From positions 682,001 through 746,000 of the forward strand of contig VTFK01000029.1 in the NCBI GenBank assembly GCA_009617715.1: 64,000 nt of DNA. The letters run 5' to 3'. The first letter of the stretch is position 1. Each line of letters opens with the position of its first letter. Positions 1 to 12,580 of the stretch are shown in pieces. The notes beneath the pieces are model-generated. The model did no database searches, was not told where the DNA came from, and was given only the letters and a program-made list of their open reading frames with translations. The position numbers and the translations under genes are program-made. The DNA is from Plectrocnemia conspersa. Taxonomy: Eukaryota; Arthropoda; Insecta; Trichoptera; Polycentropodidae.

Positions 1-2465
1 ACACACTTACAAAATTTTTGATGAGTATTTAGGTTATAAATTAAATTGTTATTATTTAAAATTATAATGGCGGGCAATCGTACGGCATAGTTGAGTAAAA
101 AACCTAATTAAGAGTTTTGAAACTCAAATGTCTATCTCTCTATACACGCTTTCAAGTGTGTGTTTGTCGAAAGCGATAATGGCATCGAGGGTCGGCGGTT
201 ACTTTGAAACGGTCTCATATACATTGGGGCTGCTTGTAGCGAATAACATTTTCGACTACATACACACGTTGCGGATAAAATGCGGGGTGCACATGTGAAA
301 ATCGGATAAGGGTTGAACGGACCGAGTTTTAGCACACGGAAACGGACCATGCAAATTAAACCGTGACCCCGTATAATTTCGACAACTATGGACAAAATGC
401 TAATCGTTTAAGGGGGTGCTCAAAAAAAAAACAAAACGAAGCAGTAACGAGTTGAGGATGGCAAAAAATATTATATGAATCCGAACGAGAGAGATACTTT
501 TGATGAAATTTGGAGAAGAATAATTATCTGCGAATTCGGCGTATTGTATTAAATCATACTTGGAAAATTTCTTTGATGTGAAACGCCGTATAAAATTTAA
601 TACCAATTAATATTAATATTTATAAAAGACGTATTATAATATAATATATATATTTTAATATGCAATAAGAAATTATTAAGAAAAACAAACTTATATCTAA
701 ATTAATTTTTAATTTAATAATGATAAGATTTTTCGTTGAACTTTAAATTGGTACTCTGTCAGAATAACCCAAAATAAAAGCCCTGACAAAACTGTCTCAA
801 CAAAACAGCATTGACGAGATAGTCATCTTTGTGAAATTATACGAAAAATTAAATTATTTGGTGTATATATTGCATATTTTAAAAGATATTATTTATATAT
901 TTTTTAATATTAAAATGTCTATTTGGACAATTAGTAATCTTCTATTTCCAAGCAACTAGGCACATAGAAAAAAATGTAGTCTTTCACTAGAGGCTTCCAT
1001 TAAACAATTAACATAAAATTATAATATGTTTTATAATGTTAAATCATAGTCTTAGCTCTATATTATTATAAGTAAGTTAGTAGTACTTTTATTTATGATA
1101 TTGCTAATGTTAATTAAACATTTAATTAATAATTTTTCTAATATTTTTGACGTAACTGGTAAGATACTATTCATATTGTTATCTGCATTTTATTCTTAAG
1201 AATAGTTTTGTTTGTGTATTTGATTTTAATGTTTAACATTTTACAAAAAAACAGTTAAGCAGTATTATTATTTTATTAGTGATAGGATATTGTAAAAATA
1301 TATTTGAGAAACCCATATTAAAATAAAATTTCCAGTGGCTTATTGTAATCAATTTTATGTTATTGGATGAATTTTATGTCAAAAAAAAATTCTGCTCACG
1401 TTTCGTATTTAGTAGATATATTTTCGTAGAATACGAGTGCCTCTCTATGAGATGTTTTTTATTTATTTATAGACTCAAAGAGATGGTATTAAAAAAAATA
1501 TTAAAGCAAGATCAATGCACAGTGCACAAAAATGTTTTTCTTTGAAAAACGAAAAGTTTTAATACATATGGACATGTTTCAAAGGGAGCAATGTTTTCAA
1601 CTAAGCTAGCTAACTATAAAGTATATCCAAATATATTACTATAAATATAACGCCAATAACTTTTATTTTAGATTAAGTTTGACAACCTCAAATTTGCACT
1701 TTTAAGGAATGAGATTTATATACGCATTTAAAAAAATCCCCCATGAACTGTGTGCATTAATCCCAAAGAGTAATAAATTGCTTAAGCGTAAATTAAGCGA
1801 TCTCGGTTCGAACGTAAATTCATTAAAACCGAATCGCTTTATGGCTTCCCTGTCGTGGTTAATAATTTTTCATATTTAACGATTGTCAAATTAATTTTTA
1901 ACATAATGAATTATAATTGCAAAATTTTATTACGCACAACGAACGTGATAAAGCAACTTTCTGCTTATCAATGGTTTTGAAATTATGTAATGAAATTTTA
2001 TTATTAATATCGAATCAAAACAATGTTTTGGAAACGGCGCTAACAAACAGATTTTATTTCAGTACTGCTATTAATTGACAAATACTATTAAATAATCCTT
2101 TCTATATTTATGTACACAATAAAAACTCTGCCACATTAATAACATTACAGATGTTTTGAAAAACTACAATTTTGATAACTATATATAATATAAAAATCTT
2201 TCTTTCAAATTCAATTTATTTTTGTAGAAAAAAAATCAATTTAAAATGTAGGCTTATGTACTAGTCTAAGATACACTGATTTTGGTTCGATTATAAATGC
2301 GGAAAAGCAAATTGCGAACATGAAAACTGCAGACCGCGAAAAGTATTTTTTTTTTGTATTTTTTCATTTCTTTTAATTTACGCATATTTGATTTTTTTAT
2401 ATTTAAATAAAAAAACAAATTTATATCATAAAGTGCGGAATTTTATTTAAAAAAATAATGCTTGA
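1..2465. other. AT-rich non-coding DNA
   Basis: I see no gene here. Short open frames near 132-606 and 1357-1545 are not supported by codon pattern or recognisable protein content. The segment 120-370 is somewhat less AT-rich than the rest but gives no recognisable protein or repeat. Confidence 0.6.
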
Positions 2466-2552
2466 AAAACAAGCACTATAGAAGAATGATATATGTCGCT
2501 GACTATTAACCTGAAAGACCGGGGTTCAAATCCCGAATGTTCTTTCTAAATC
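2466..2552 (+). repeat. tRNA-derived SINE-like fragment
   Basis: The stretch around 2493-2542 resembles the anticodon and T-arm half of a tRNA. It has an anticodon-stem-like segment with CTATTAA and then GGGGTTCAAATCCC, which matches the RNA polymerase III B-box consensus. The same arrangement occurs on the other strand at 52680-52745, so this is more likely a dispersed tRNA-derived SINE than a tRNA gene. The 5' half does not fold into a convincing acceptor and D arm, which argues against a functional tRNA. The anticodon-loop region looks most like tRNA-Asn, but that origin is a guess. Confidence 0.45.
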
Positions 2553-2987
2553 TAGCCTGTAAACATTCATTGATTATTGCTACAGACTTTTTATATTATG
2601 TATATTAAAAAAATATTCATGCTATTGAAACAAAATCCCAAGTTTATTTCTCTTTTTAAGCATCATGACGTCAAGAACGATCGTCCTTAGCATTTTATTA
2701 TATAACAACAATAAATTGTTGTTTATCAGACAAAAAGTAAAAGTAGCATATTAAACAATTATAAATAATTACGAGAATCAATGATGTATACTGCGAATTA
2801 AAATAATTTCTAGTAAAATTTGAATGTTAATTTCTGTATAAATATATTTTAGTTTATTTTAACTTACTGTCAGCATGATTTTATTTTTATACATGACAAA
2901 GTTAATCGCTTTAAATGATTATTGTGCAAAAATTTTATCAGTCTACGTATAGTTCGTATAATATTATATATGATGTATAAGATTGGG
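2553..2987. other. AT-rich non-coding DNA
   Basis: Nothing recognisable is seen in this stretch. Confidence 0.6.
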
Positions 2988-3140
2988 TTAAATGCTTGTT
3001 GTAGCTGACCAAGGCTGTCGTGAAGAGGGAAGCAACTGTTTTCGTGGTCTTCTCTGTATCTGACCGTAGGTCAGGGGTTCAATTGAACTCTCGTATGTTG
3101 AACTCGAGTGAAAGTTCTTTTCGAAGCGAGTTTCGAATGA
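2988..3140 (+). repeat. Dispersed repeat, GAAGAGGGAAGC family, copy 1
   Basis: The core GTCGTGAAGAGGGAAGCAAC is shared with copies at about 5291-5425 (opposite strand), 25640-25760 and 58390-58480. Downstream is GGGGTTCAATTGAACTC, which resembles a polymerase III B box, so a SINE origin is possible. The copies are well diverged outside the core. Confidence 0.45.
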
Positions 3141-5290
3141 TAGTGTAGATATAGCTGCTATTTGTATGCTTTTATATATTTGCACCGCATAGGAGAGATT
3201 TTGTGTATGAGGTCCATTTATGAATATCTGTTTGTTTTCTTACTGGAACTTTTTGTGTTGCGTGACCATTAAAATATGAATATGTTTACGATGTGTTGTA
3301 CTTTGTATATTATTGTATTATAATATACGCCCGTTAATTGATGCTTTTATCTAATCCCTTAGAATTTTCACTTGACACGTGTAAAATCCACAATAATACT
3401 TTTTGGACTTGCCTCCGTGTCATAAAGACTAACTGCATGGATTTATGACTGTCCATTTCAATAAAAGCTTTGGATCTGATTTGTAGCTGCCAAGTCTATA
3501 AACCTCACTCAACAAACTTTTTTAGTTGTATTAGGTAATAAATTAATTAAAATAAATACTTAATTGAAAAAGGCAAACATTATAAAAACACTATAAATAA
3601 TAAAATAATAGGGTTTAAAATATAATTTACTTAGTGTTGCACAAGATATACCGATGTATATTTTTGTTATTTAATAATATACGAGAAAAGAGCTATAATT
3701 TTGAGTTTCAATTGTAATACTAAATGAGCTATTATTGTGTTATTTGAAAAAATTTTGCTGTCGTCAAAGTAGCAAATTGACATAATTTGTTTATGGTTCT
3801 AATACTGCAGAAATAAATTTAGTATTATGCTTTGTCGTGATGTATTTATTATCATAAATCGTAGTAGATGAATATTTCCATGCATTTTATTAACAAAAAT
3901 TTTACTCTGCTCCATAATGAAATAATATTAAGAATAAATATAAATTATCAATCTGTCAGATGGTCTACTTATTGAAGAAAGCAATAAATATATGTCTCAT
4001 TAATATGTATAATTAGATAATTCGTAAATAACGATAGTCGTAAGAAAAAGCAAAAGGTATATATCATAAAAACTCTCGATAAGTCTGATTGAAATGCTTT
4101 TTCTGATACGTTTTGATCAAATTTTGCCCATGTTTTTTCAAACAAAGCCTTTCTCTTTCCATAAAAAAACTTTTTGTACATTGCCAGGGGCAGAGGGAAG
4201 TAGAAAAAAAATTGGAAGCAACTAATAGATAGGAAGCGTATGAGCGAACGCGGAGAGTCGGTAGTGGAATTAGATTGAGAGCAGCCCAGAAGGCTTTCAT
4301 TCCACCCTTAATATCATTAGGGGCGAATAATGGATCGTTCACCTCAGTGAGCACGTTTTTGGGCCTCGAAATACCTTTATTTCCGATTCGAACGTTTCAG
4401 AATGGTCTCGGGGGTGAATATGCACAGCGATTTGTACAAGACACGGTCGTCTGCACTATCCTATGAAGATCTGGCTAACGTAACCTCTATGTGAATAAAT
4501 CGGTATACATAGTAATATATCTGAATAGAAATTAATGAATTTTTATGTTGATGACGTCATAAATTTACATTTCGGTCATGGTGACTTGCTTTTTATCGAA
4601 AACCTCATTATTTTTATACATTTGGCGATTTTTGGCTGACGTCGTCTTAAATCAGTCGATCGGAAAATATTGGTATGATATTGATTAATGGTTTTTATAA
4701 TGTATTTGTTTGGAAGTAAATTTATCTTAATTTTCGTGTGCTTCTAATATAAAATCCAGTGATATGTTGTCTAAAATCCAGTGATGTGCAATGCTGCCAT
4801 AATAAAGATTTAACGCAAATAAACCCATGTTATCCGAAACTCAAAAACAATATTTAGTATGTACTTCAGTTTAACAATTTATCAAGCACAAAAGATTGTA
4901 AAAAATTAGTTTTGTAATAAATTGTTGAGTCAAAAATGTTGAGAAACGATTAACAATATTAACACAGGATTTTTATAAACTTTTTAAACCGCAGTTTAAT
5001 GACATCGTTATTGCTGGTTCAATTAGATATGTGTTAAAAGCGCCATAAAATAACCCATCGGGTTTTGTAAAATGACCGTCAAGTCCAGTGCTATGATGCC
5101 TCTTATAAGCTTCGATCATAATTTTTTAGGGATTAGCGTAAATATATGCAAGTGCTATTAACAAAGGCATAACATTAGAATTTAATTCAACAGCTTGTCA
5201 AATCTTACACTTGTAAGAAATCATATAAAGTTGGCGAATACGAAATTTTCCTTAAGTTAAGTGAATTTTAGACATACACAGTGCCTTCAT
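3141..5290. other. Non-coding DNA with one island of more balanced composition (about 4240-4470)
   Basis: Most of this stretch is AT-rich with nothing recognisable. The island at about 4240-4470 has balanced composition and is open in more than one frame on both strands, but no frame gives a recognisable protein. A small tandem duplication of AAAATCCAGTGAT lies near 4752-4786. Confidence 0.5.
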
Positions 5291-5425
5291 CTACAATTAC
5301 GAGGGTCATCTTCTAAACCAAGAAAAACAACGAGACGGAGAGAAAGAAAGCAGCCGCTTCCCTCTTAACGTCAACCCTAGTGCGGCTACCACGTCTGAAA
5401 TCCAGAATTCAGTCTGCTTCGAAGA
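5291..5425 (-). repeat. Dispersed repeat, GAAGAGGGAAGC family, copy 2
   Basis: On the minus strand this contains GTTGACGTTAAGAGGGAAGC followed by GGCTGCT, matching the cores at 2988, 25640 and 58390. It lies in a locally GC-richer patch. Confidence 0.45.
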
Positions 5426-7340
5426 CAACTAGATCCATCATACTCAGACTAGACAAGGTCTCCGCGTATACATAAACATAATTATACAAACTTTACATGA
5501 ACGTGATTCAAATTGTTAAAAAGTATGTTGCACACTGATTATTAAATGTATAATACTCAATCTACCATCTCATATTCGAGTCCTGCCCCTATATAAAGCT
5601 CTCGCATATGGCGAGAGGTAATAAGAAAATTTTAGCAAACGTGTTGTAATAACACAAAACCTTTTTTCAGGGTTCAAAAAAAACGGCCCTTTGACCAGAT
5701 GCGGCCCTTGCGTTTACTAGTCAGCGATCTTCGCCCTGCGGTCCCTTATTTGATTACTCGGTCATTTATAATATACGAATTAAATTCTTGTCCCCTTTGA
5801 CGGCGCCGTTCAATGTTTATACGTGTATTTTTTATTAGCTCGCATCCTTTATGAACGTTTTACAGGACGTAATAAAAAAAACGCCCACACCGTATGTGAG
5901 GATATAGCACATATGTGGCGTCGCCTTAACACACATGTGTTGAAGTATATACACAAATAACTGACGTGTAAAAATCCAATTTTTGCAAACCGGATTCCGA
6001 AATAAAGCTCGTCTTTGACTCAATTTTGACTTGTGATAACATTTCAATTAGTCGTAAATTTTTTATTGTATTTATTGTACTTGCCTCAGTACAATAATAT
6101 TCGAAATTTAATGATATAAAGAATAAGAAAGTTTACTGGAATTCTGCTATGGTCCGTGTGACGCTTAACAGAAATCAGTTACAGTTTTTCCATTGATATG
6201 TTATGTTAGAATTTTCATTCAGTGATCCGGTTTTTTTTGGGTGAAAAGAAAAATTGTCGTTTATTTATGAAAGTAATAAGTGACGCTAATGATATAGAGT
6301 CGAACGGAAATCTGTTCTCATGAAAAAATAAGCATTTAACAATCATTGAAGTGCTTTTAAAATTCTTATATATGGTTCAAAGGACAGGAATTTATGATTT
6401 TAAGCAAAAAAATCATTGAATATAAAAAAATATTAAATAAAATTAATTAAATCTTAAGTTTTTTTTTCTTTTTTGTACGTCAAAAGTTTATCACTCCGAA
6501 TTTACACAAAACCTGGAGCAATATTTGTAATTAATATTTTTTGGTACTGATTGTTGAACAATGAATTTTCAATACCTGGAATTATTATTCAAAGGCTTAT
6601 CCATCCCACGGGAATCGAATTGAATTTTGTTAAGTTTAATAATATAATATAATTTCGGTCGTTCAATTTTGCTTAATAACGGCACTGAAAATTAACGAAA
6701 AGTTTAATATGGCGCACGACAATAGCGTTTCGTCGACGCTTTGCAAAGCTATACGCGATTGTGTGAATATTTACCTTACGAAATTAAATAAGAAATGTTT
6801 TATATTTTATTATTTAGACAGGTAGGTATTTGTCATTTTGCCGGTTATACAAATTAACATAAATACATTTAGGTGACTTCAACGCGCTTTGATGAATACA
6901 TACTGTATTATTTACATACTAAACTTAAAACTAATACAATACATAAAACATAGACCGTAGCAAGCTACATGTCACAGGTAAATGTTGCTTTCTAAAACAA
7001 AGGTTTTGAAATTAAACACAAAGCAATATTTATTTATGTTTATATATAGTAATTAAAAAAACATTATTATCTATTTATATAAAAATATTAATACATTCTG
7101 TTGTTTCGAACAATGAAAAATAAGCATTCAAATATAAAACAAGATGGCCGACAGTAACGTAACAACGGTTGTAAATAATTATTATTTATAAATAAAATTT
7201 TGTTACGCGACAATAATTTTCATTAATTCGTCATGTGCGTTGTTCCATTTGACTGAACATAAATAATCGGATTGCAAATTAACTAGGTGTGTATAACTAT
7301 GAAAATTAAATATATACATAATGTGCTAAGGATTATAAAA
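5426..7340. other. AT-rich non-coding DNA
   Basis: No gene is supported. A moderately GC-richer patch (about 5580-5820) contains a B-box-like ATTCGAGTCCTGCC but no tRNA fold. Confidence 0.55.
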
Positions 7341-7640
7341 ATACATTGATTAAATTAGATAAACAATCATAAAACAATCTTCATAATGAAATCTTCAAAT
7401 TTTGAATTCCCGGCAACGTGCTCCGAGGCAGAAAAGTGAGTTTTTCCTTTTATAATACATAAACATTATCATTGCTTCCGATTTAATGCAGAATACATTG
7501 ATTAAATTAGATCATAAAACAATCTTCGTAATGAAATCTTCAAATTTAGAATTCTGGCGACGGGCTCCGTGGCCGAAATGTGAGTTTTTCCTTTTATATT
7601 ACATAAACATTATCATTGCTTCCGTTTTAATGCTCATATA
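7341..7640 (+). repeat. Two-copy tandem duplication, unit about 152 bp
   Basis: A unit beginning ATACATTGATTAAATTAGAT at 7341 is repeated from 7493 with moderate divergence. Both units include AATGAAATCTTCAAATTT, a GC-rich core with GCTCCG, GTGAGTTTTTCC, and an end with ACATAAACATTATCATTGCT. Each core is followed by GTGAGT, a splice-donor-like hexamer, but there is no open reading frame to support an exon. Confidence 0.8.
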
Positions 7641-8640
<1,000 letters not shown>

Positions 8641-9700
8641 TTTCGTTTACAATAATAGAAGATTTTTCATTATTACTATTATTGTAATATGTTTAATTAA
8701 CTTTGGTATATATACCTTTAATTGCAAAATAAAAGCTGTTTTTATATTAATATTAGATCCTGGAAAGTCAATAGTAATTTTGTTAGAATAACCGTGATAT
8801 ATTATTCATATAAACAAACACTAACTGGCACACTCATAATTTATAGTTTTGATTATATTGTCTATAATTTCAATTGCTAAGCACTTTGAATCATCTTCAA
8901 TTGTCACTTTGTAAGAAAAACGCCGTGATTATAACATATTTCACAGCTTATTTAATTGCACAAAAAGCGCTTGCAAGATGACAGAAGTACTAGTAAGTCA
9001 CATGTAAGCAAATTTGAAAGGGAAATCCCGGTTTTGGGCGCGCATGAGAACGAAACACAAAATTGATTTTAACGATTTAAATTGTAAAACACTTATCAAA
9101 ATATGTATAAAAATCATCAAATTTCAAGTAAAATATTTTTTTAAATATATTTATATGGGATTTAAAATATAATATAAATTATGTAAATTTGTATTAGCTT
9201 CTCTATACAGAAAAAATATGTACTTAAATTTTGACGAGCGTTATAGTTTTTAGAGAATTTTTAAAATTTCGCTTGAAAAAACATATTCAACAAAAAGAGG
9301 CAGTTTCAAAATAAGTAATATTCATTACCAACTAACTAAACACATAGTGTTGCAAAAATCCCTCTTACTGACGCCTTTGAAAGGAAACTACACAAAATTG
9401 TATTACACTAAATTAAATATTTTTTTAATTATAAAGCTTCAGAATAAAATTTCAAGATTTATTCAAAAAAAATTTTTCAACCTTAAAAATATTTATTTTT
9501 TATTTTTTCTAAATATTTTTAATTTATTAAAGATTTTAAATATGTTTAGTTTATTATTACTTTTAAATAAAGTGATTTTAATTTTAATGAATCCAATGTT
9601 ATATTCGATATATTTTAGAATATTTATGATTATATTTTTTCCTAATAAGTGGTTTTTAATTAAATCAATCGTGCGAAAATATTACATCCTGCGTTGTTAA
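8641..9700. other. AT-rich non-coding DNA
   Basis: No gene is supported. A 117-codon open frame at 9347-9700 is made almost wholly of Ile, Leu, Phe, Asn and Lys codons, as expected from base composition alone, so I do not call it a gene. Confidence 0.6.
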
Positions 9701-10140
9701 AACAATGCCAAATCGACCAAAAAGAGGTCGTACACGTATCCCGTACATCCTCGTTTCGGGTCAATTGCCGCAAACCGTTTTGCCATATAACTATACAGTG
9801 TGGCCTATGTATATGTTATATGGCCTATCCGGAACGATCCAAAGATCAATTCCGCGTCCGCGCCTGACAGTAAAATTCGATTGATAGTGGCTGGAAAAAT
9901 AAATCACGGCAAACTATAAATCGGCCGACGGCGGCGGGTTAACGGCGGCTGCTTGTACGTGTTCCGGACATAAATTTCCCTTCTCGTAAAAAAGCGTCGG
10001 CTTCCGTAAATACCCGGAAATAATGACCGCAAATAAAGACTGAGCGTGGTGGCGGAGAAAATGATCTTGATTGCTTGGAATCTCGACTTTGACCTGATGG
10101 AAGAATTATCATATGGATACCGAAAGTAAGACGAAGAGTA
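9701..10140. promoter_or_regulatory. Island of balanced composition, candidate regulatory element
   Basis: This stands out sharply from the AT-rich flanks and includes a GC-rich core around 9925-9960 (CGGCCGACGGCGGCGG). No sustained reading frame or repeat family is seen. Conserved cis-regulatory DNA in AT-rich insect genomes often looks like this; the function is inference only. Confidence 0.3.
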
Positions 10141-10439
10141 CCGAAAATTTAAATAAAAATATGTATGTCATTTAAACCTATTTATTACATAATTATCTAT
10201 TTTATTTATCTTTTAAGTGTACGTGGTAATATTAATTTTTCTACTGCAAAATATGCCAATTTATTTTTTATCTGTTTTAAAATATACTTTTATGCATTTC
10301 TCAGATTCATGGACCTTGATATAAAGTCTGTCTTTATCATAAATGCCATAGTAATTTACATACTCTCTTCTCATAGATGAAATGTACCTACGCTGCAAGA
10401 TACTACTTATCCAAAAAAGCACTATTACCTCTCATCTAA
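10141..10439. other. AT-rich non-coding DNA
   Basis: A 71-codon Ile/Tyr/Phe-rich open frame (10165-10380) is explained by composition; nothing else is seen. Confidence 0.55.
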
Positions 10440-10750
10440 AACTCTAAGAGGTCATCCCGCACGCCCGATCCGCGTTCATCCCTGAAACAAATCGGCCCTT
10501 TTGTACCAGATCAATCATACTTATAATTGATTAACGAGTACAAAATCACCGGCCGTTACACGTTACGGGCTCGTTACGGCCGTGAGGGAGAGATTGGGGT
10601 CGTTATGCAAATAACCGCGCCTAGTTTGCGAATCGGGAACCGCTTTTCGAGAGAAAAGGCTCCGCGATAAATTACCGTAACGACAGCAACCGCATACCGT
10701 CACCATGCGGTCTTTACCGGTAAAATTCCCTGCCTTCAAACTATTCAATT
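10440..10750. promoter_or_regulatory. Island of balanced composition with an octamer motif
   Basis: The segment contains TTATGCAAATAA at about 10603-10614, a perfect ATGCAAAT octamer as bound by POU factors. It also has repeated CGTTACGG/CGTTACAC motifs at 10553-10580 and an ACCGTAAC/ACCGTCACC pair. No convincing protein is encoded. A regulatory role is inferred from composition and motifs. Confidence 0.33.
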
Positions 10751-12229
10751 ACTTGACCACGCTATAGCAGCAATGTAGTGTTTTGATTCTTTTGAAATTA
10801 ATAAACACAATAAATTTTGATAAATATCAGAAATTTAGTAATGAGATCTTCAATATTGGCATACATCATAAATCAATAATTGTAAATTTATTATAATTAT
10901 TTTTAAGCATGATTTATTTATTTATAAGAATTATTTATATTATATTACGCCAATATCATAAAAAAGTATTCAGGTTTATACATTTATAATTTACACAAAT
11001 TTTACTTTTTGTATTAATTTTTAGGCTTTATAAGTCCGCAAAAGACTTTTATGTTTAAGCCAAAAACATCTGCAAAAGATTTTTTTTATTTAAATAATTT
11101 TGCACCTTTTGATTTAAACTCAGAAATCTTCACATGTATTTTATCAACCCAAATTTATAGCGTTTTTAATTTTTTTTTGTGCTCAAAATAATCATAAATA
11201 ACCTGATTTTTATTATTTACATGAATTTATAGCTTATGTTCGATTTTTGGGCTTAATTTTCATACTTTTTTATAAACATAAAATTATGTGTTTCAAATAT
11301 TTTTGGGGTCAAAACACACTCAAAAACCTCAGGAATATTTTCGGCCAAAAATAACCGAAGACATATTATATATAGGTACTCAAAGCTGCACGCATTTAAT
11401 ACACATTTATATATTTGACCTAATAAGTGTGTATTATGCCATTAATATAATATTAGGCAGAAACTAGTGAATAATTTATAGCTGAATTGAATATTGCTTT
11501 AGGGTGTGCCTTATAATAAGGTGGAGTGTCAGTTGAAATAAACATGAAAGGCAATACATATTGGAATATTGTAATACGCTGACAGTTGTAACGGTATTTG
11601 ATATAAAATAGTGTATATTAAAAACTCTATGCATTGAGAATTTATTTTAATATTCATTATATTTATGAAAATTGAGAGCCAGTTGTTGTACATGTTATAT
11701 TTATATAAACCATAACGTTCGTTTTAAATTGTTTTTTGCGTTATCCTGGCCATAAAAAAAAGATAGTGTCAAATTTTTAACGATTTTAATATTTTTTTAT
11801 TGCATACGTTAAAGTTAAAAATGTAATAAAATTATAATCGTAAAAACAGAAGTAAGACATATGCAATAATATAATAAAAGTCCAATGTCTGTTGTCTATA
11901 TTTTAAATTCTAAATTGCTAGCTTATATTTAGAGGTCGTCTTGTAATTTAAATTCTCATTTAGTATCAGCCTTTGAATCGGGGCATTTTAAGACTTTCAT
12001 AGAGCCAAAGCACCAGTGGTGGAACCTGTATAAAAATAAATTTATAACACATAAAAAAATAATATTTTTTTTGTACTGAGAACCAAATAATGGTCACTAA
12101 ATTTATATTTATTTAAAACAATGAATATATACATACTTAGTATATTGTAGTAGTGAAACTCGTTTATTCAATTATTCAATTTACGCAACAGTTAATCGAA
12201 TATTATGCGCAATCAAGAAAATAGCATAC
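10751..12229. other. AT-rich non-coding DNA
   Basis: Nothing recognisable is seen in this stretch. Confidence 0.6.
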
Positions 12230-12580
12230 AGGGTGCCACTCTGCCTAATTAGTACGTTTCAATTTGACACGGAAATTCAATTCGCAGGGCCGTAGAATTG
12301 AAATGGGTATGCAAATTTTATCAGGGGTCAAAATTAAAATTTAAAATGCCAATAAATAGCGGAATCGCTCGACTGTGCCGACTCCTTTCTTTACATTCAA
12401 TTTTTTTCGCCACCCCTCCGGCATAGAAATGGACGATTATGGAATAACTTTTTTCTTTCTGCTTCTTCACAACCGTAAAAAATTTCCGATATTCAACTCA
12501 AAATTTTCCGAACGTTTCATTATTGTTATTGTTTCGGCAGTTCCGGTGAAAATAAGTCGTCAGCCGGTAAATGGTTAAAT
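12230..12580. promoter_or_regulatory. Island of balanced composition, candidate regulatory element
   Basis: It contains another ATGCAAAT octamer (about 12308-12315) and GTCAAAATTAAAATTTAAAATG. The open frame at 12375-12578 has no recognisable content. A regulatory role is inference. Confidence 0.28.

Noticed and set aside
2493..2542. Functional tRNA gene
   Set aside because: The B box and anticodon arm are present but the acceptor stem and D arm do not pair convincingly; the related copy at 52.7 kb points to a SINE.
9347..9700. 117-codon + strand open frame, considered as a mitochondrial insertion or gene
   Set aside because: Content is almost only Ile, Leu, Phe, Asn and Lys, as AT-rich DNA gives by chance; no mitochondrial protein motif is seen.
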